Positions 16,247 to 23,698 of a stretch of 32,457 nt of DNA are shown piece by piece; position 1 is the stretch's first letter; the number at the start of each line of letters is the position of its first letter. This stretch comes from Clostridia bacterium (lineage in GTDB: Bacteria; Bacillota; Clostridia; Oscillospirales; QAMX01). The notes beneath the pieces are model-generated. The model had not been told where the DNA came from, searched no databases, and saw only the letters and a program-made list of their open reading frames with translations. A program made the position numbers and the translations under genes. Location: NCBI GenBank assembly GCA_017441705.1, contig JAFRWU010000098.1, positions 1 to 32,457 on the forward strand, given 5' to 3'.

Positions 16247-16732
16247 CTATCCGATTCGAGCAACTCGTCCATCCTTTTCAATTCGCTGAATATCAGCCTT
16301 TGAATAAGTGCCCAGAATAACATTCAGAGAAGAAACATATAGTGTTGATAACTGGATACCGTATTCGTCAACAAAATCTTCGTTGCGTTGTAGACAATAA
16401 TCACTGATGGCTTTACGTTTCAGCATGACAGTATCTTTTACTTCCTTGTATGAGGAATTCTCGTCATATTCATCAAGAATACCATTGATCTCACTGACAG
16501 ATATCCCGTCTGTGGTCTTCGCCTTTTCGCAATCATCATCGTCAATTTTCAACTCTATAAAAACGAAGTCGATAGGTGTGTCTGGCTCTTTGTCTTGCAT
16601 GATTTCCTGAAGCTTTTTCGTTACTTTTCTTCTGTTCTCGGCTCTGGCAGGAACTATACCTGCACCCGATGAGAATAACAACACTATCAGGACAATTAGT
16701 GCAGTCATTCGATATATGGTCTTAATTTTCAT
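16247..16732 (-). CDS. Signal peptide and propeptide of the S8 protease, N-terminal part ending at TAG
   Basis: A 161-residue product. It has a basic start, a hydrophobic segment (about 8–25) and an ALA-type cleavage region (ARA), typical of a Sec signal peptide. The remainder resembles an inhibitor-I9-like propeptide: ISDYCLQRNEDF, VSSLNVILGTYSKADI and a final KDGRVARIG, matching the pattern in which the propeptide tail precedes the catalytic domain. The TAG after IG is in the same frame as the protease domain downstream. The start is the ATG at 16730–16732, about ten bases after AGAGGG; the ATG at 16741 sits too close to that site. A near-consensus promoter lies upstream. Confidence 0.78.
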   Translation of the reverse strand: MKIKTIYRMTALIVLIVLLFSSGAGIVPARAENRRKVTKKLQEIMQDKEPDTPIDFVFIELKIDDDDCEKAKTTDGISVSEINGILDEYDENSSYKEVKDTVMLKRKAISDYCLQRNEDFVDEYGIQLSTLYVSSLNVILGTYSKADIQRIEKDGRVARIG

Positions 16733-16792
16733 GAACAACATTCCCTCTTTCTTTGAGCGTAACAGACTTGTATACTGGTTTATGGTATTTCA

Positions 16793-16821
16793 AATATATT
16801 CTTTTTGACGAATTCTGTCAA
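16793..16821 (-). promoter_or_regulatory. Promoter of the protease–lipoprotein operon with an overlapping dyad
   Basis: On the minus strand TTGACA (16816–16821) and TATATT (16793–16798) are 17 bases apart. The -35 is embedded in AATTCTTGACAGAATT, a 6-bp inverted repeat around TGAC, and overlaps a second dyad, TTGAC-N7-GTCAA (16805–16821). That position would suit a repressor site. Confidence 0.85.
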
Positions 16822-16990
16822 GAATTGTTCCCCTTATAATATGAGAATACCCTATAACGAATCGATACTTTTTTGTAAGAGTGTATCACTGTAGCTGCAC
16901 GCATTACCAATTCATATAAACTTGCCTTTCTGGTTGTATTCTGTCTTTTTATACAGTAGACAGTGGAACGGGGAAAAGCAAAAAACGCTT

Positions 16991-17026
16991 TACCGCCAGA
17001 CCCGCACGGAAAAGGCAGTGGCGGTA
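16991..17026 (-). repeat. Orphan terminator-like hairpin, possible dispersed repeat
   Basis: Arms TACCGCCA (16991–16998) and TGGCGGTA (17019–17026) pair perfectly. On the minus strand the stem is followed by AAGCG and six T's, like a terminator. No minus-strand gene ends here: the flanking genes point away on both sides. It may be a leftover of a deleted gene or a dispersed palindromic unit. Confidence 0.5.
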
Positions 17027-17108
17027 CAGTCATTTTGATTACACCGCCATAATACATATTGACTTCATACCCGCCTCTTGGCTTTTTGTTTTCCCGGCTT
17101 TTTCCGCA

Positions 17109-17137
17109 TTGACGCGCCCGGGTCCGGGTGGTATAAT
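17109..17137 (+). promoter_or_regulatory. Promoter of the DegT–amidohydrolase operon
   Basis: TTGACG (17109–17114) and TATAAT (17132–17137) have a 17-base spacer, 33 bases before the start codon. Five of six and six of six consensus bases suggest strong expression, unless a repressor acts on it. Confidence 0.9.
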
Positions 17138-17170
17138 GAGGGCGATAACGAACGCACGGGAGGTCAGGAT

Positions 17171-18499
17171 ATGATCGAAGACGCTTTGAAAATCCTCGGC
17201 GGTCCGGCGGAGGTCCGGGGCGACGTCCCGAAGGAGCTTTTTGCCTGGCCGTACGTAAACGAGGAGATCGAAAACGCCGTGCTGGACGTGGTCCGGAAAA
17301 ACAAGATGTCCGGCACCGATATCACCGAACAGTTCGAAAAGGCCTTCGCCGCCTGGCAGCAGAGAAAGCTCGGCGTCGCCTACGCCAACGGCACCCTTGC
17401 CCTGCAGGCCGCGATGTTCGCGGTGGGGCTCGGCGCGGGAGACGAGCTGATCTGCCCCACCAAGACCTACTGGGCGTCCTGCCTTTCCGCGTCGCAGCTC
17501 GGCGCGAGCGTGGTGTTCGCCAACGTCCGGCGGGACGATCTGTGCCTGGATCCGGAGGACCTGGAGCGGTGCATCGGCCCGCGGACAAAGGCCGTGATGG
17601 TGGTCCATTACTGCGGACACCCCGCCGATATGGATCCCATCATGGAAATCGCCCGGAAGCACGGCCTCAGGGTGATCGAGGACGTATCCCACGCCCAGGG
17701 CGGCCGGTACAAGGGCCGGATGCTCGGCACCTTCGGCGACGTGGCGGCCATGTCCCTGATGTCCCTGAAGTCCTTCTCCTGCGGAGAGCTCGGCATGCTG
17801 GTCACCGACAAAAGAGAATACTACGAGCGCGCGATGGCCTACTCCCATTACGAACGCAACAACGAAAAATACGTCTATGAAACCAGGGAGCTTCTCCCCT
17901 ATCACAACCTGCCCCTGGGCGGCATGAAGGGCCGCGTCAACCAGATCGCCACCGCCATCGGCCTGATCCGGCTCCGGGATTACGACGAGAGGATCGCCGA
18001 GATCCGCAGGGCCATGAATTACTTCCTGGATCTGATGGAGGGAACGCCGGGCTTCCGCCCCATCCGCGTGGACGAGGCCACCGGCTCCACCATGGCGGGC
18101 TGGTACAGCCCGCAGGCGCTGTACGTCGCCGAAGAGCTGGGCGGTCTGCCCATCGGCCGGTACGCCGAGGCGGTCTCCGCCGAGATCGGCATCCGTCTTT
18201 CCACCGGGGCCAATTTCCCGCTTCATACCCATCCCTATTTCCGCGACATCGATCTTTACCACGCCGGGAAGCCCACGCGGATCCTCTTTGCCGAAAGGGA
18301 CGTGCGGAAGCTGGACGAAGCGCTGAAGGCCTCCGAGGACATCCCCTGCATTTCGATCCCGTGGTTCGTCAAATACCTGCCCGGAGAGATCGAAAAGTAT
18401 GCGGCGGGCTTCAAGAAGGTCTCCGCGCACTACAAGGATCTTCTGGACGGCGCGGAAAACGACGGGACCGGCGGCCACTGGTACGCCGCGGTCAACTGA
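17171..18499 (+). CDS. DegT/DnrJ/EryC1/StrS-type PLP-dependent enzyme, second copy
   Basis: A 442-residue fold-type I PLP enzyme, longer than the copy at 7870–9042 and clearly divergent from it. Motifs are YANGTLALQAAM (71–82, phosphate binding), CPTKTYWAS (95–103), VIEDVSHAQGG (168–178, D171) and SLMSLKSFSCGELGM, in which K200 is the expected PLP lysine. Compared with classical sugar aminotransferases it carries extra C-terminal residues (about 385–442). The ATG has GGGAGGTCAGGAT directly upstream; longer in-frame readings start in the promoter and are wrong. The partner gene is an amidohydrolase 23 bases downstream. The reaction could be transamination or aldol/dehydration chemistry on a sugar; unresolved. 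Confidence 0.9.
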   Translation: MIEDALKILGGPAEVRGDVPKELFAWPYVNEEIENAVLDVVRKNKMSGTDITEQFEKAFAAWQQRKLGVAYANGTLALQAAMFAVGLGAGDELICPTKTYWASCLSASQLGASVVFANVRRDDLCLDPEDLERCIGPRTKAVMVVHYCGHPADMDPIMEIARKHGLRVIEDVSHAQGGRYKGRMLGTFGDVAAMSLMSLKSFSCGELGMLVTDKREYYERAMAYSHYERNNEKYVYETRELLPYHNLPLGGMKGRVNQIATAIGLIRLRDYDERIAEIRRAMNYFLDLMEGTPGFRPIRVDEATGSTMAGWYSPQALYVAEELGGLPIGRYAEAVSAEIGIRLSTGANFPLHTHPYFRDIDLYHAGKPTRILFAERDVRKLDEALKASEDIPCISIPWFVKYLPGEIEKYAAGFKKVSAHYKDLLDGAENDGTGGHWYAAVN

Positions 18500-18522
18500 A
18501 AAACGGCAAAGGAGACGACGGA

Positions 18523-19440
18523 ATGAAAAAGCTTCTGAAAAAAATCGACGTGCACGCTCACGTGATCCTGTTCCAGGAATACGAATTCTCCAAAACCTTC
18601 GTGGTGACTCCCGAGATGCTTCTGGGGATCTACGACGAGATCGGCGTGGACAAGGGCGTCCTTCTTCCCATCACGTCGCCCGAAGCGCACGCCGGGCTGG
18701 TGCTTCCCAACGGCGCCACCCGCGCCGTGGTGGAGAAATATCCCGACCGGTTCTACTGGTTCTGCAACGTGGATCCCCGGTCGCTGGACAACACCGATCA
18801 CACCGATTTCACGGCCCTTCTCGACCACTTCAAAAGGCTCGGCGCCAAGGGTATGGGCGAATTGACCGCCAACCTCTACGTCGACGATCCGAAAATGGAC
18901 AACATGTTCTCCTATATGGCGGCGGCCGGCCTTCCGGTGACGATCCATATCGCGCCGGAGCCCGACGGATACTACGGCGTCGTGGACGATCTGGGGCTTC
19001 CCAGGCTTGAGAAGATGCTCCGAAAGCATCCCGATCTGAAGATCTTCGGCCATTCCCAGCCCTTCTGGGCCGAGATCGACGCAGGCCTCACCCGGGCGAA
19101 CCGCAACGATTACCCCACCGGCAAGGTCACCGAGGGAAGGCTCGGCAAGCTGATGCGGGAATATCCCAATCTCTACTGCGATATGTCGGCGGGCAGCTGC
19201 TACAACGCCATGACCCGCGATCCGGAGTACGCTTACCGGTTCATCGAGGAGTTCGGCGACCGGATGATGTACGCCATCGACGTGTGCCATCCCGAAAACC
19301 GCCAGATCCGCAATATGGTCAGGTGGCTGGACGAATCCTACGAAAAGGGATATATCTCCGAAAAGAATTACCGCGGCATCTGCCGTGAAAACGCCATCCG
19401 CATCCTCGGCCTCGACGCGCCGAAGGAAGTGTGGAAATAA
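18523..19440 (+). CDS. Amidohydrolase-related TIM-barrel protein (amidohydrolase 2 family)
   Basis: A 305-residue cytoplasmic metal-dependent hydrolase, decarboxylase or lactonase of the amidohydrolase-2 family. Probable metal ligands and catalytic residues are DVHAH (H11, H13), TIHIAPE (H142), FGHSQPFW (H177) and YAIDVCHP (D253), in the order typical for the family. Length is normal. The ATG at 18523 has AAAGGAG nine bases upstream. It forms a two-gene operon with a DegT-type PLP enzyme and is closed by a strong terminator. Family members cleave lactones, amides or aromatic carboxylates, so the substrate cannot be assigned; with a sugar PLP enzyme, a sugar lactone or amide is one guess. Confidence 0.88.
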   Translation: MKKLLKKIDVHAHVILFQEYEFSKTFVVTPEMLLGIYDEIGVDKGVLLPITSPEAHAGLVLPNGATRAVVEKYPDRFYWFCNVDPRSLDNTDHTDFTALLDHFKRLGAKGMGELTANLYVDDPKMDNMFSYMAAAGLPVTIHIAPEPDGYYGVVDDLGLPRLEKMLRKHPDLKIFGHSQPFWAEIDAGLTRANRNDYPTGKVTEGRLGKLMREYPNLYCDMSAGSCYNAMTRDPEYAYRFIEEFGDRMMYAIDVCHPENRQIRNMVRWLDESYEKGYISEKNYRGICRENAIRILGLDAPKEVWK

Positions 19441-19459
19441 GCGTTTCGTCATTATACGG

Positions 19460-19497
19460 AAAAAGCGCGTTCCCTCCGGACGGGAACGCGCTTTTTT
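19460..19497. terminator. Bidirectional terminator between convergent operons
   Basis: A 14-bp stem (19461–19474 with 19482–19495, 7-base loop) has a six-T run on the plus side and five T's on the minus side. It ends both the DegT–amidohydrolase operon and the glycyl-radical operon. Confidence 0.93.
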
Positions 19498-19507
19498 ATG
19501 CGTTTTT

Positions 19508-20710
19508 TCAATCGCCGATATGGAGCCGGACGCCCGCGTTTCGAAGCTTTTCCTGCACCAGTCCGACCGGAAGGGAAGCAAGGCTTTCCCCCCGGAGCGC
19601 GGCCAGCGCCGCGGCGGCTCCCGCCGCCTCGCCCGAAAGAGCGCAGACCGGGATCACGCGCACCAGTTCCCATCCGTCGCCCCCGGCCGAGATCACCCGC
19701 CCCGCGGCGGCGATATTGGGATACGCCGGATGGAAAAGCGTGCCGTAGGGCAGCTCGAACCGTCTGCCCGCCCGGCGGAAATCGCCGAAGCGCCCGACGC
19801 TTTCGGGAACCCGTTTCCCTTCCTCCTCCCCGGTGAGCGTGACCTTTCCCACGATGCGGCGGATCTTGCGGTACTGCGGCATCGTGGGGATCATGGTGAG
19901 ATCGAAGGAGGATTTGTCCCATCCGCGGATTTTTTCGAACAGGCGGCCCTTCGCCTCGGCGAGATAGCGGTTCTCCTCGTCGGAGGTGATCCCGTGAAAC
20001 TTTTCGACCTCCGCGGGATGACCGTGACCCCGGAGATCGCTCCCCACCGAGATCCACTGACGCAGGTCCTTCATATCGTGCGTCTCGTCGTGATCCTTCA
20101 GGGTCTTCCGGTCGAAGCCGTGGGCGACGTAGGTCAGGAAGCTTTCGCCCTCCTCGGTGGGGATCCCGGCGCGATGCGCGCACGACGCGTCGCCGGTGGC
20201 GTCCACCACGCACCCCGCGGGATAGAATTCCCGGCCGGATACGGTCTCGGTCATGACGCCGAGGCATCTGTTTCCGTCCATCACCGGCCATACCGCCAGC
20301 GTATCGAAGCGAAGCGCGGCGCCGCTTTCCCGGACGAATCCGTCCAGCGCCAGGGAAAAGACGCCGGGGGAATAATGCGACGAAAAGCGTCCGTCGCGGC
20401 GGGCGTTGTCTCCCCTGCCGCCCCATTTCGCCGGGAGATCCTCATAGCAGTATCGGACCGAAAGGCGGATCAGCTCCTCCCCGATCCCGCAGACCATCTG
20501 CGTTCCCTCGCCGTCGCAGAGCGGCTCGTACCAGCTGATCAGCCCCACGGTGGCGAGCCCGCCGAGGTTGACCTGCTTTTCCAGGAGCAGGGTCTTCGCG
20601 CCGTTCCGGGCGGCGGAGACCGCGGCGGCCACCCCCGCGATCCCGCCGCCGACAACGACGACGTCATAGCTTTCTCTGACCGACACCTGCCGGGTATCCT
20701 TGAATTCCAT
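19508..20710 (-). CDS. FAD-dependent oxidoreductase (PF12831-like)
   Basis: A 400-residue flavoprotein. VVVVGGGIAGVAAAVSA (17–33) is the dinucleotide-binding loop, followed by the acidic end of beta 2 (LLLEK, 41–45) and NLGGLATVG (48–56). Near the C-terminus are AAAGRVISAGGDGW and CALSGEAAGAAAA, the second FAD-contact region. No signal peptide or membrane segment is seen. The ATG at 20708–20710 follows GGAGTG and lies two bases after the GRE stop, so it is last in the seven-gene operon. It may dehydrogenate the substrate or reduce the product of the radical reaction. Electron partners are not visible nearby. Confidence 0.9.
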   Translation of the reverse strand: MEFKDTRQVSVRESYDVVVVGGGIAGVAAAVSAARNGAKTLLLEKQVNLGGLATVGLISWYEPLCDGEGTQMVCGIGEELIRLSVRYCYEDLPAKWGGRGDNARRDGRFSSHYSPGVFSLALDGFVRESGAALRFDTLAVWPVMDGNRCLGVMTETVSGREFYPAGCVVDATGDASCAHRAGIPTEEGESFLTYVAHGFDRKTLKDHDETHDMKDLRQWISVGSDLRGHGHPAEVEKFHGITSDEENRYLAEAKGRLFEKIRGWDKSSFDLTMIPTMPQYRKIRRIVGKVTLTGEEEGKRVPESVGRFGDFRRAGRRFELPYGTLFHPAYPNIAAAGRVISAGGDGWELVRVIPVCALSGEAAGAAAALAALRGESLASLPVGLVQEKLRNAGVRLHIGD

Positions 20711-20712
20711 CT

Positions 20713-22932
20713 TTACACTCCTTCCAGAAAGCGATCCACCACGAGCTGACGGAAGCGCGGCGACAGCGACGCAAAGTAGGCCGTGAAGCCGGTGACGCGC
20801 ACCACCAGATCCGGGTAGAGGTCGGGATTTTGATGAGCCGCGAAGAGCTTTTCCTTGTCCAGAACGTTGATATTGATCAGGGTCCCGCCCCGGTCGAAAT
20901 GCGTTTTGATCAGCCGCTCCACCAGCTCGACGCCGCCCTCCTCCAGGCCGACGCCGGGGTCGAACTCCAGCTGAAGCGGCGCGGTGTTGCCCCAGCCGCA
21001 CTGCACCGAGGCGATGCCGTTGGACTGCGCGGTAGGCGCGCCGTCCCGCCGGAAGCCGGGATTGGGGTTGGCGCCGTGGGAAATCGGTTCCCCGGCCTTG
21101 CGGCCGTTGGGGGTGGCGCCGACCGCCGCGCCGTATTCGATGGTGCGCGCCCAGCTGAACCAGCCGGGGATCAGCCTGCGTCCCGCCGGCATTTCCTGCC
21201 GGCGTACGGTTTCCACCCACAGATCGGTGATCCTTTTCGCCCAGCGGTCGGAAGCCGTGTTCCCGCCGCAGTATTTCGGGGCCGAGGCCAGGATCGCGCG
21301 CGTCCGCGCGCCTCCCTCTCCCTCGAAGTTTTCCCGCAGGGCCCGGAAGACCCGGTCCCAGGTCAGAACGCCCTCCTTCTCCACTCTCGTCTCCAGCGCG
21401 CCGAAGGAATCCGCGACCACAGCAAGCCCCGCGCCGTCCACGCCGACGGTGTAGAGCCCGGCGCACTGCGAGATATCCAGCCCTTTTTCCAGGGTGTTCC
21501 GCATCATCAGGTTCATGACCAGCTCCGGCGTGACCTCGGCCACGTGGTCGATGTGAAGATTGATCCCCGCCGCCGTCGCCTCCACGGCCTTCCGGAGATG
21601 CTCTCCCAAAAGGGTGAAAAGCTTCTCCGTCGAAGGCTCCTTTTCCTTTTCCAGATCCCCGATCGCCACCTCCATGACCCGGGCGACGTTGATCTTTACC
21701 GTGTCGTTCATGGGGAATTCCACCCCCGGCACGCACATCCAGTGACATCCGACCGCGATGCGCTTCCGCGCGATCTCCTTCGGAACGCCGTTTTTCATAT
21801 AGCCTTCCAGAAGGTTTTTGTCCGAGCAGAAGCGCGGCCATCCGTTTTTATACCGGAACAGACAGGCCACCGCTTCCCGGAGAAACGCGGGATCACAGTT
21901 TTCGTGGACCCTGACCGTGAGATTGGCCGAGATATCGATGGCGGCCGCCGCTTCCAGGATCAGCCAGGAAAGCCGGTTGGTCAGATCCCGGTCGTTTTCG
22001 TCCACGCCCGAGATCTGATAATAGTGCGGATCGATCAGAAGCAGATCGGCGATCAGGAATCTGGCCGTTTCGTCGTCCAGGATCCCTTTTTCGCGGTCTC
22101 GCTCATAATACGGCAGCAGGACCGTGTCCAGCTGGAACCCCGCGCCGTCGCGGGTGTAGACCCTGGCGGCGCAGTTGAAATACGCCACCCACTGGCAGGC
22201 CTCCCGGAAGGTTTCCGGCTTTCCCGTGCGGACCGCGAGATTGGTCTTCAGCATTTCTTCCAGATTTTCCCGGATCTCGGGGCGGGTCTCGATTTCCAGA
22301 AGCCTCTGGATCTCCTCGATATGGCGGTCGATAAAGCGGATGATCGCACGGACGCAGACTTCCTCCGCGTCGTAAAACGCCTCTCTGCCGGGATTCAGGG
22401 CGCGGTAATGCGCGATCTTTTCCAGAAACCCTCCGAATCCGAGCGCCAGACCGATGGTATAATCGCAGGCCAGATGCGCGTCGCTGTCGATCCCGCTCTG
22501 GATGTTGTAAAGCTTCTGGATCGGCTTCAGATCGTCGTATGGGAACCGTTTTTCATCCCATCTTTTGCTCCATTCGACGGTCACGCCGGCGAGGTCCTCC
22601 TCCGTGACCTGCTTTTTGCGCCATGCGGGGAAATAGTGCAGATCTCCCCGGTAGTTCACCAGCATATCCCGCCAGCGGCCGGCCAGCATCTCCAGAGGAT
22701 CCACGTAAGGCGGATGCGCGTCCATCACCCTGGCAAAATTCTCGCTCATGCCCGCAAGCCCGTAAAAGCTGCGGTTTTCGCTGGTATAGAGCGGCGTCAC
22801 ACGGTAGCCGGGCGGCAGCGGCACGGTGCCGAAATCGTCCAGATCGGTGTAACCGTTCTGACTCCGTTTTTCCAGCGTATGGCGGATCTTGGTCTCCCGC
22901 AGCGCCTTCAGTCTATCCTCGTAAGTCAGCAT
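20713..22932 (-). CDS. Glycyl radical enzyme of unrecognised subfamily
   Basis: A 739-residue pyruvate-formate-lyase-type glycyl radical enzyme. The C-terminal radical loop reads VVRVTGFTAYF (710–720), making G715 the radical glycine, 24 residues from the end. The thiyl cysteine is in AVGCHWMC (393–400), most likely C396. In diol dehydratase, choline lyase and hydroxyproline dehydratase types the motif is GCxE with a catalytic Glu; here that position is Trp398, and a second Cys follows at 400. It is therefore neither a clear dehydratase nor a PFL with adjacent Cys-Cys. The ATG lies inside the activase gene (20-base overlap), after GGAGG. It is oxygen-labile, so an anaerobic lifestyle follows. 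The substrate is unknown; context suggests a keto-sugar or cyclitol. Confidence 0.93.
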   Translation of the reverse strand: MLTYEDRLKALRETKIRHTLEKRSQNGYTDLDDFGTVPLPPGYRVTPLYTSENRSFYGLAGMSENFARVMDAHPPYVDPLEMLAGRWRDMLVNYRGDLHYFPAWRKKQVTEEDLAGVTVEWSKRWDEKRFPYDDLKPIQKLYNIQSGIDSDAHLACDYTIGLALGFGGFLEKIAHYRALNPGREAFYDAEEVCVRAIIRFIDRHIEEIQRLLEIETRPEIRENLEEMLKTNLAVRTGKPETFREACQWVAYFNCAARVYTRDGAGFQLDTVLLPYYERDREKGILDDETARFLIADLLLIDPHYYQISGVDENDRDLTNRLSWLILEAAAAIDISANLTVRVHENCDPAFLREAVACLFRYKNGWPRFCSDKNLLEGYMKNGVPKEIARKRIAVGCHWMCVPGVEFPMNDTVKINVARVMEVAIGDLEKEKEPSTEKLFTLLGEHLRKAVEATAAGINLHIDHVAEVTPELVMNLMMRNTLEKGLDISQCAGLYTVGVDGAGLAVVADSFGALETRVEKEGVLTWDRVFRALRENFEGEGGARTRAILASAPKYCGGNTASDRWAKRITDLWVETVRRQEMPAGRRLIPGWFSWARTIEYGAAVGATPNGRKAGEPISHGANPNPGFRRDGAPTAQSNGIASVQCGWGNTAPLQLEFDPGVGLEEGGVELVERLIKTHFDRGGTLININVLDKEKLFAAHQNPDLYPDLVVRVTGFTAYFASLSPRFRQLVVDRFLEGV

Positions 22933-23698
22933 AACGCCTAAGTTCCTCCATTTTTCCGCGGTCCGGGACCGGAAAGCCGGCCGGGGGCAGCCCGAGCGCT
23001 CTCCGTTTATCCTCCCCGAGCGGGTGATAAGGCAAAAGCTCGTATCGTATGACGTTCCGGAGAGATCTCAGAAAATCCCGGGTCTTCTCCACGTTTTCCC
23101 GGTCGTCGTTCACGCCCGGGATCACCGGCGTCCGGGCAATCACCGGCGTGCCGAGCCGGTCCAGGAGTTTGAAATGGGAAAGGATCTCCCGGTTGGAAAC
23201 GCCGGTATACGCTCTGTGCCGCTCCTCATCCCATATTTTCAGGTCGGCCATCACCAGATCCGCCTCTCCCAGGATCTCCTCGTCGAAAAGGATCAGCGAC
23301 GTTTCGATCGCCGTGCCTATCCCTTCCCGTTTCGCGAGGCGGATCAGTTCACCGAGCGCCTCTCTCTGCGCCAGCGGTTCGCCGCCGGAAAAAGTGACGC
23401 CGCCTTCTTCCGCATAGTAGTCGCGGTCAAGCAGCACGGTTTCCAGGATCTCTTCAGCCGTCATATCCCGGCCGCAGACCACGCGCGCGCCGGAAAAACA
23501 TCCTTCGCTGCATTTTCCGCATCCGATGCATTTTTCGGGATAATAAAGCGTCTCTTTTTCAAAGGAGATGCATTCCGGGTTGTGACACCAGGCGCATCTC
23601 AGGGGACAGCCCTTGAAAAAAACGGTGGTCCGGATCCCGGGGCCGTCGTGGATCGACGCCCTCTGGATGTCGGCGATCCTGGCCTTTACGCTTCCCAT
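22913..23698 (-). CDS. Glycyl radical enzyme activase, radical SAM
   Basis: A 261-residue radical SAM enzyme that abstracts hydrogen from the radical glycine of the downstream GRE. It has the CxxxCxxC motif CPLRCAWC (31–38) for the SAM-binding 4Fe-4S cluster, GGEPL (105–109), and a short ferredoxin-like insert CIGCGKCSEGC (57–67). Most activases of dehydratase-type GREs carry two such four-Cys insert clusters and are about 300 residues; this one has one, giving a shorter protein. The ATG at 23696–23698 follows GGAGGTGCC and overlaps the upstream gene by 13 bases. The stop, TAG, lies inside the GRE start region. Tight overlaps make it the dedicated partner. Confidence 0.94.
   Translation of the reverse strand: MGSVKARIADIQRASIHDGPGIRTTVFFKGCPLRCAWCHNPECISFEKETLYYPEKCIGCGKCSEGCFSGARVVCGRDMTAEEILETVLLDRDYYAEEGGVTFSGGEPLAQREALGELIRLAKREGIGTAIETSLILFDEEILGEADLVMADLKIWDEERHRAYTGVSNREILSHFKLLDRLGTPVIARTPVIPGVNDDRENVEKTRDFLRSLRNVIRYELLPYHPLGEDKRRALGLPPAGFPVPDRGKMEELRRYADLRG

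Larger units (their letters stand above)
16733..17170. other. Intergenic region between the divergent protease and DegT-type genes
   Basis: No gene is supported in these 438 bases. They hold the protease promoter (16793–16821), a dyad over its -35, an AT-rich middle, an orphan terminator-like hairpin (16991–17026) and the promoter of the plus-strand operon (17109–17137). A 79-codon minus-strand open frame here has no ribosome site and spans the hairpin, so I treat it as non-coding. Confidence 0.75.

Noticed and set aside
16247-16249. TAG read as pyrrolysine or a reassigned codon
   Set aside because: No pyl genes are visible, and TAG ends the GRE activase gene normally in the same window. Isolated readthrough is not excluded.
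16818-17057. 79-codon minus-strand open frame upstream of the protease
   Set aside because: No ribosome site, spans a hairpin and the protease promoter, no family resemblance; treated as non-coding.
20830-22941. 703-codon plus-strand open frame opposite the GRE
   Set aside because: Antisense shadow of a gene with unmistakable GRE motifs; low-complexity composition and no ribosome site.
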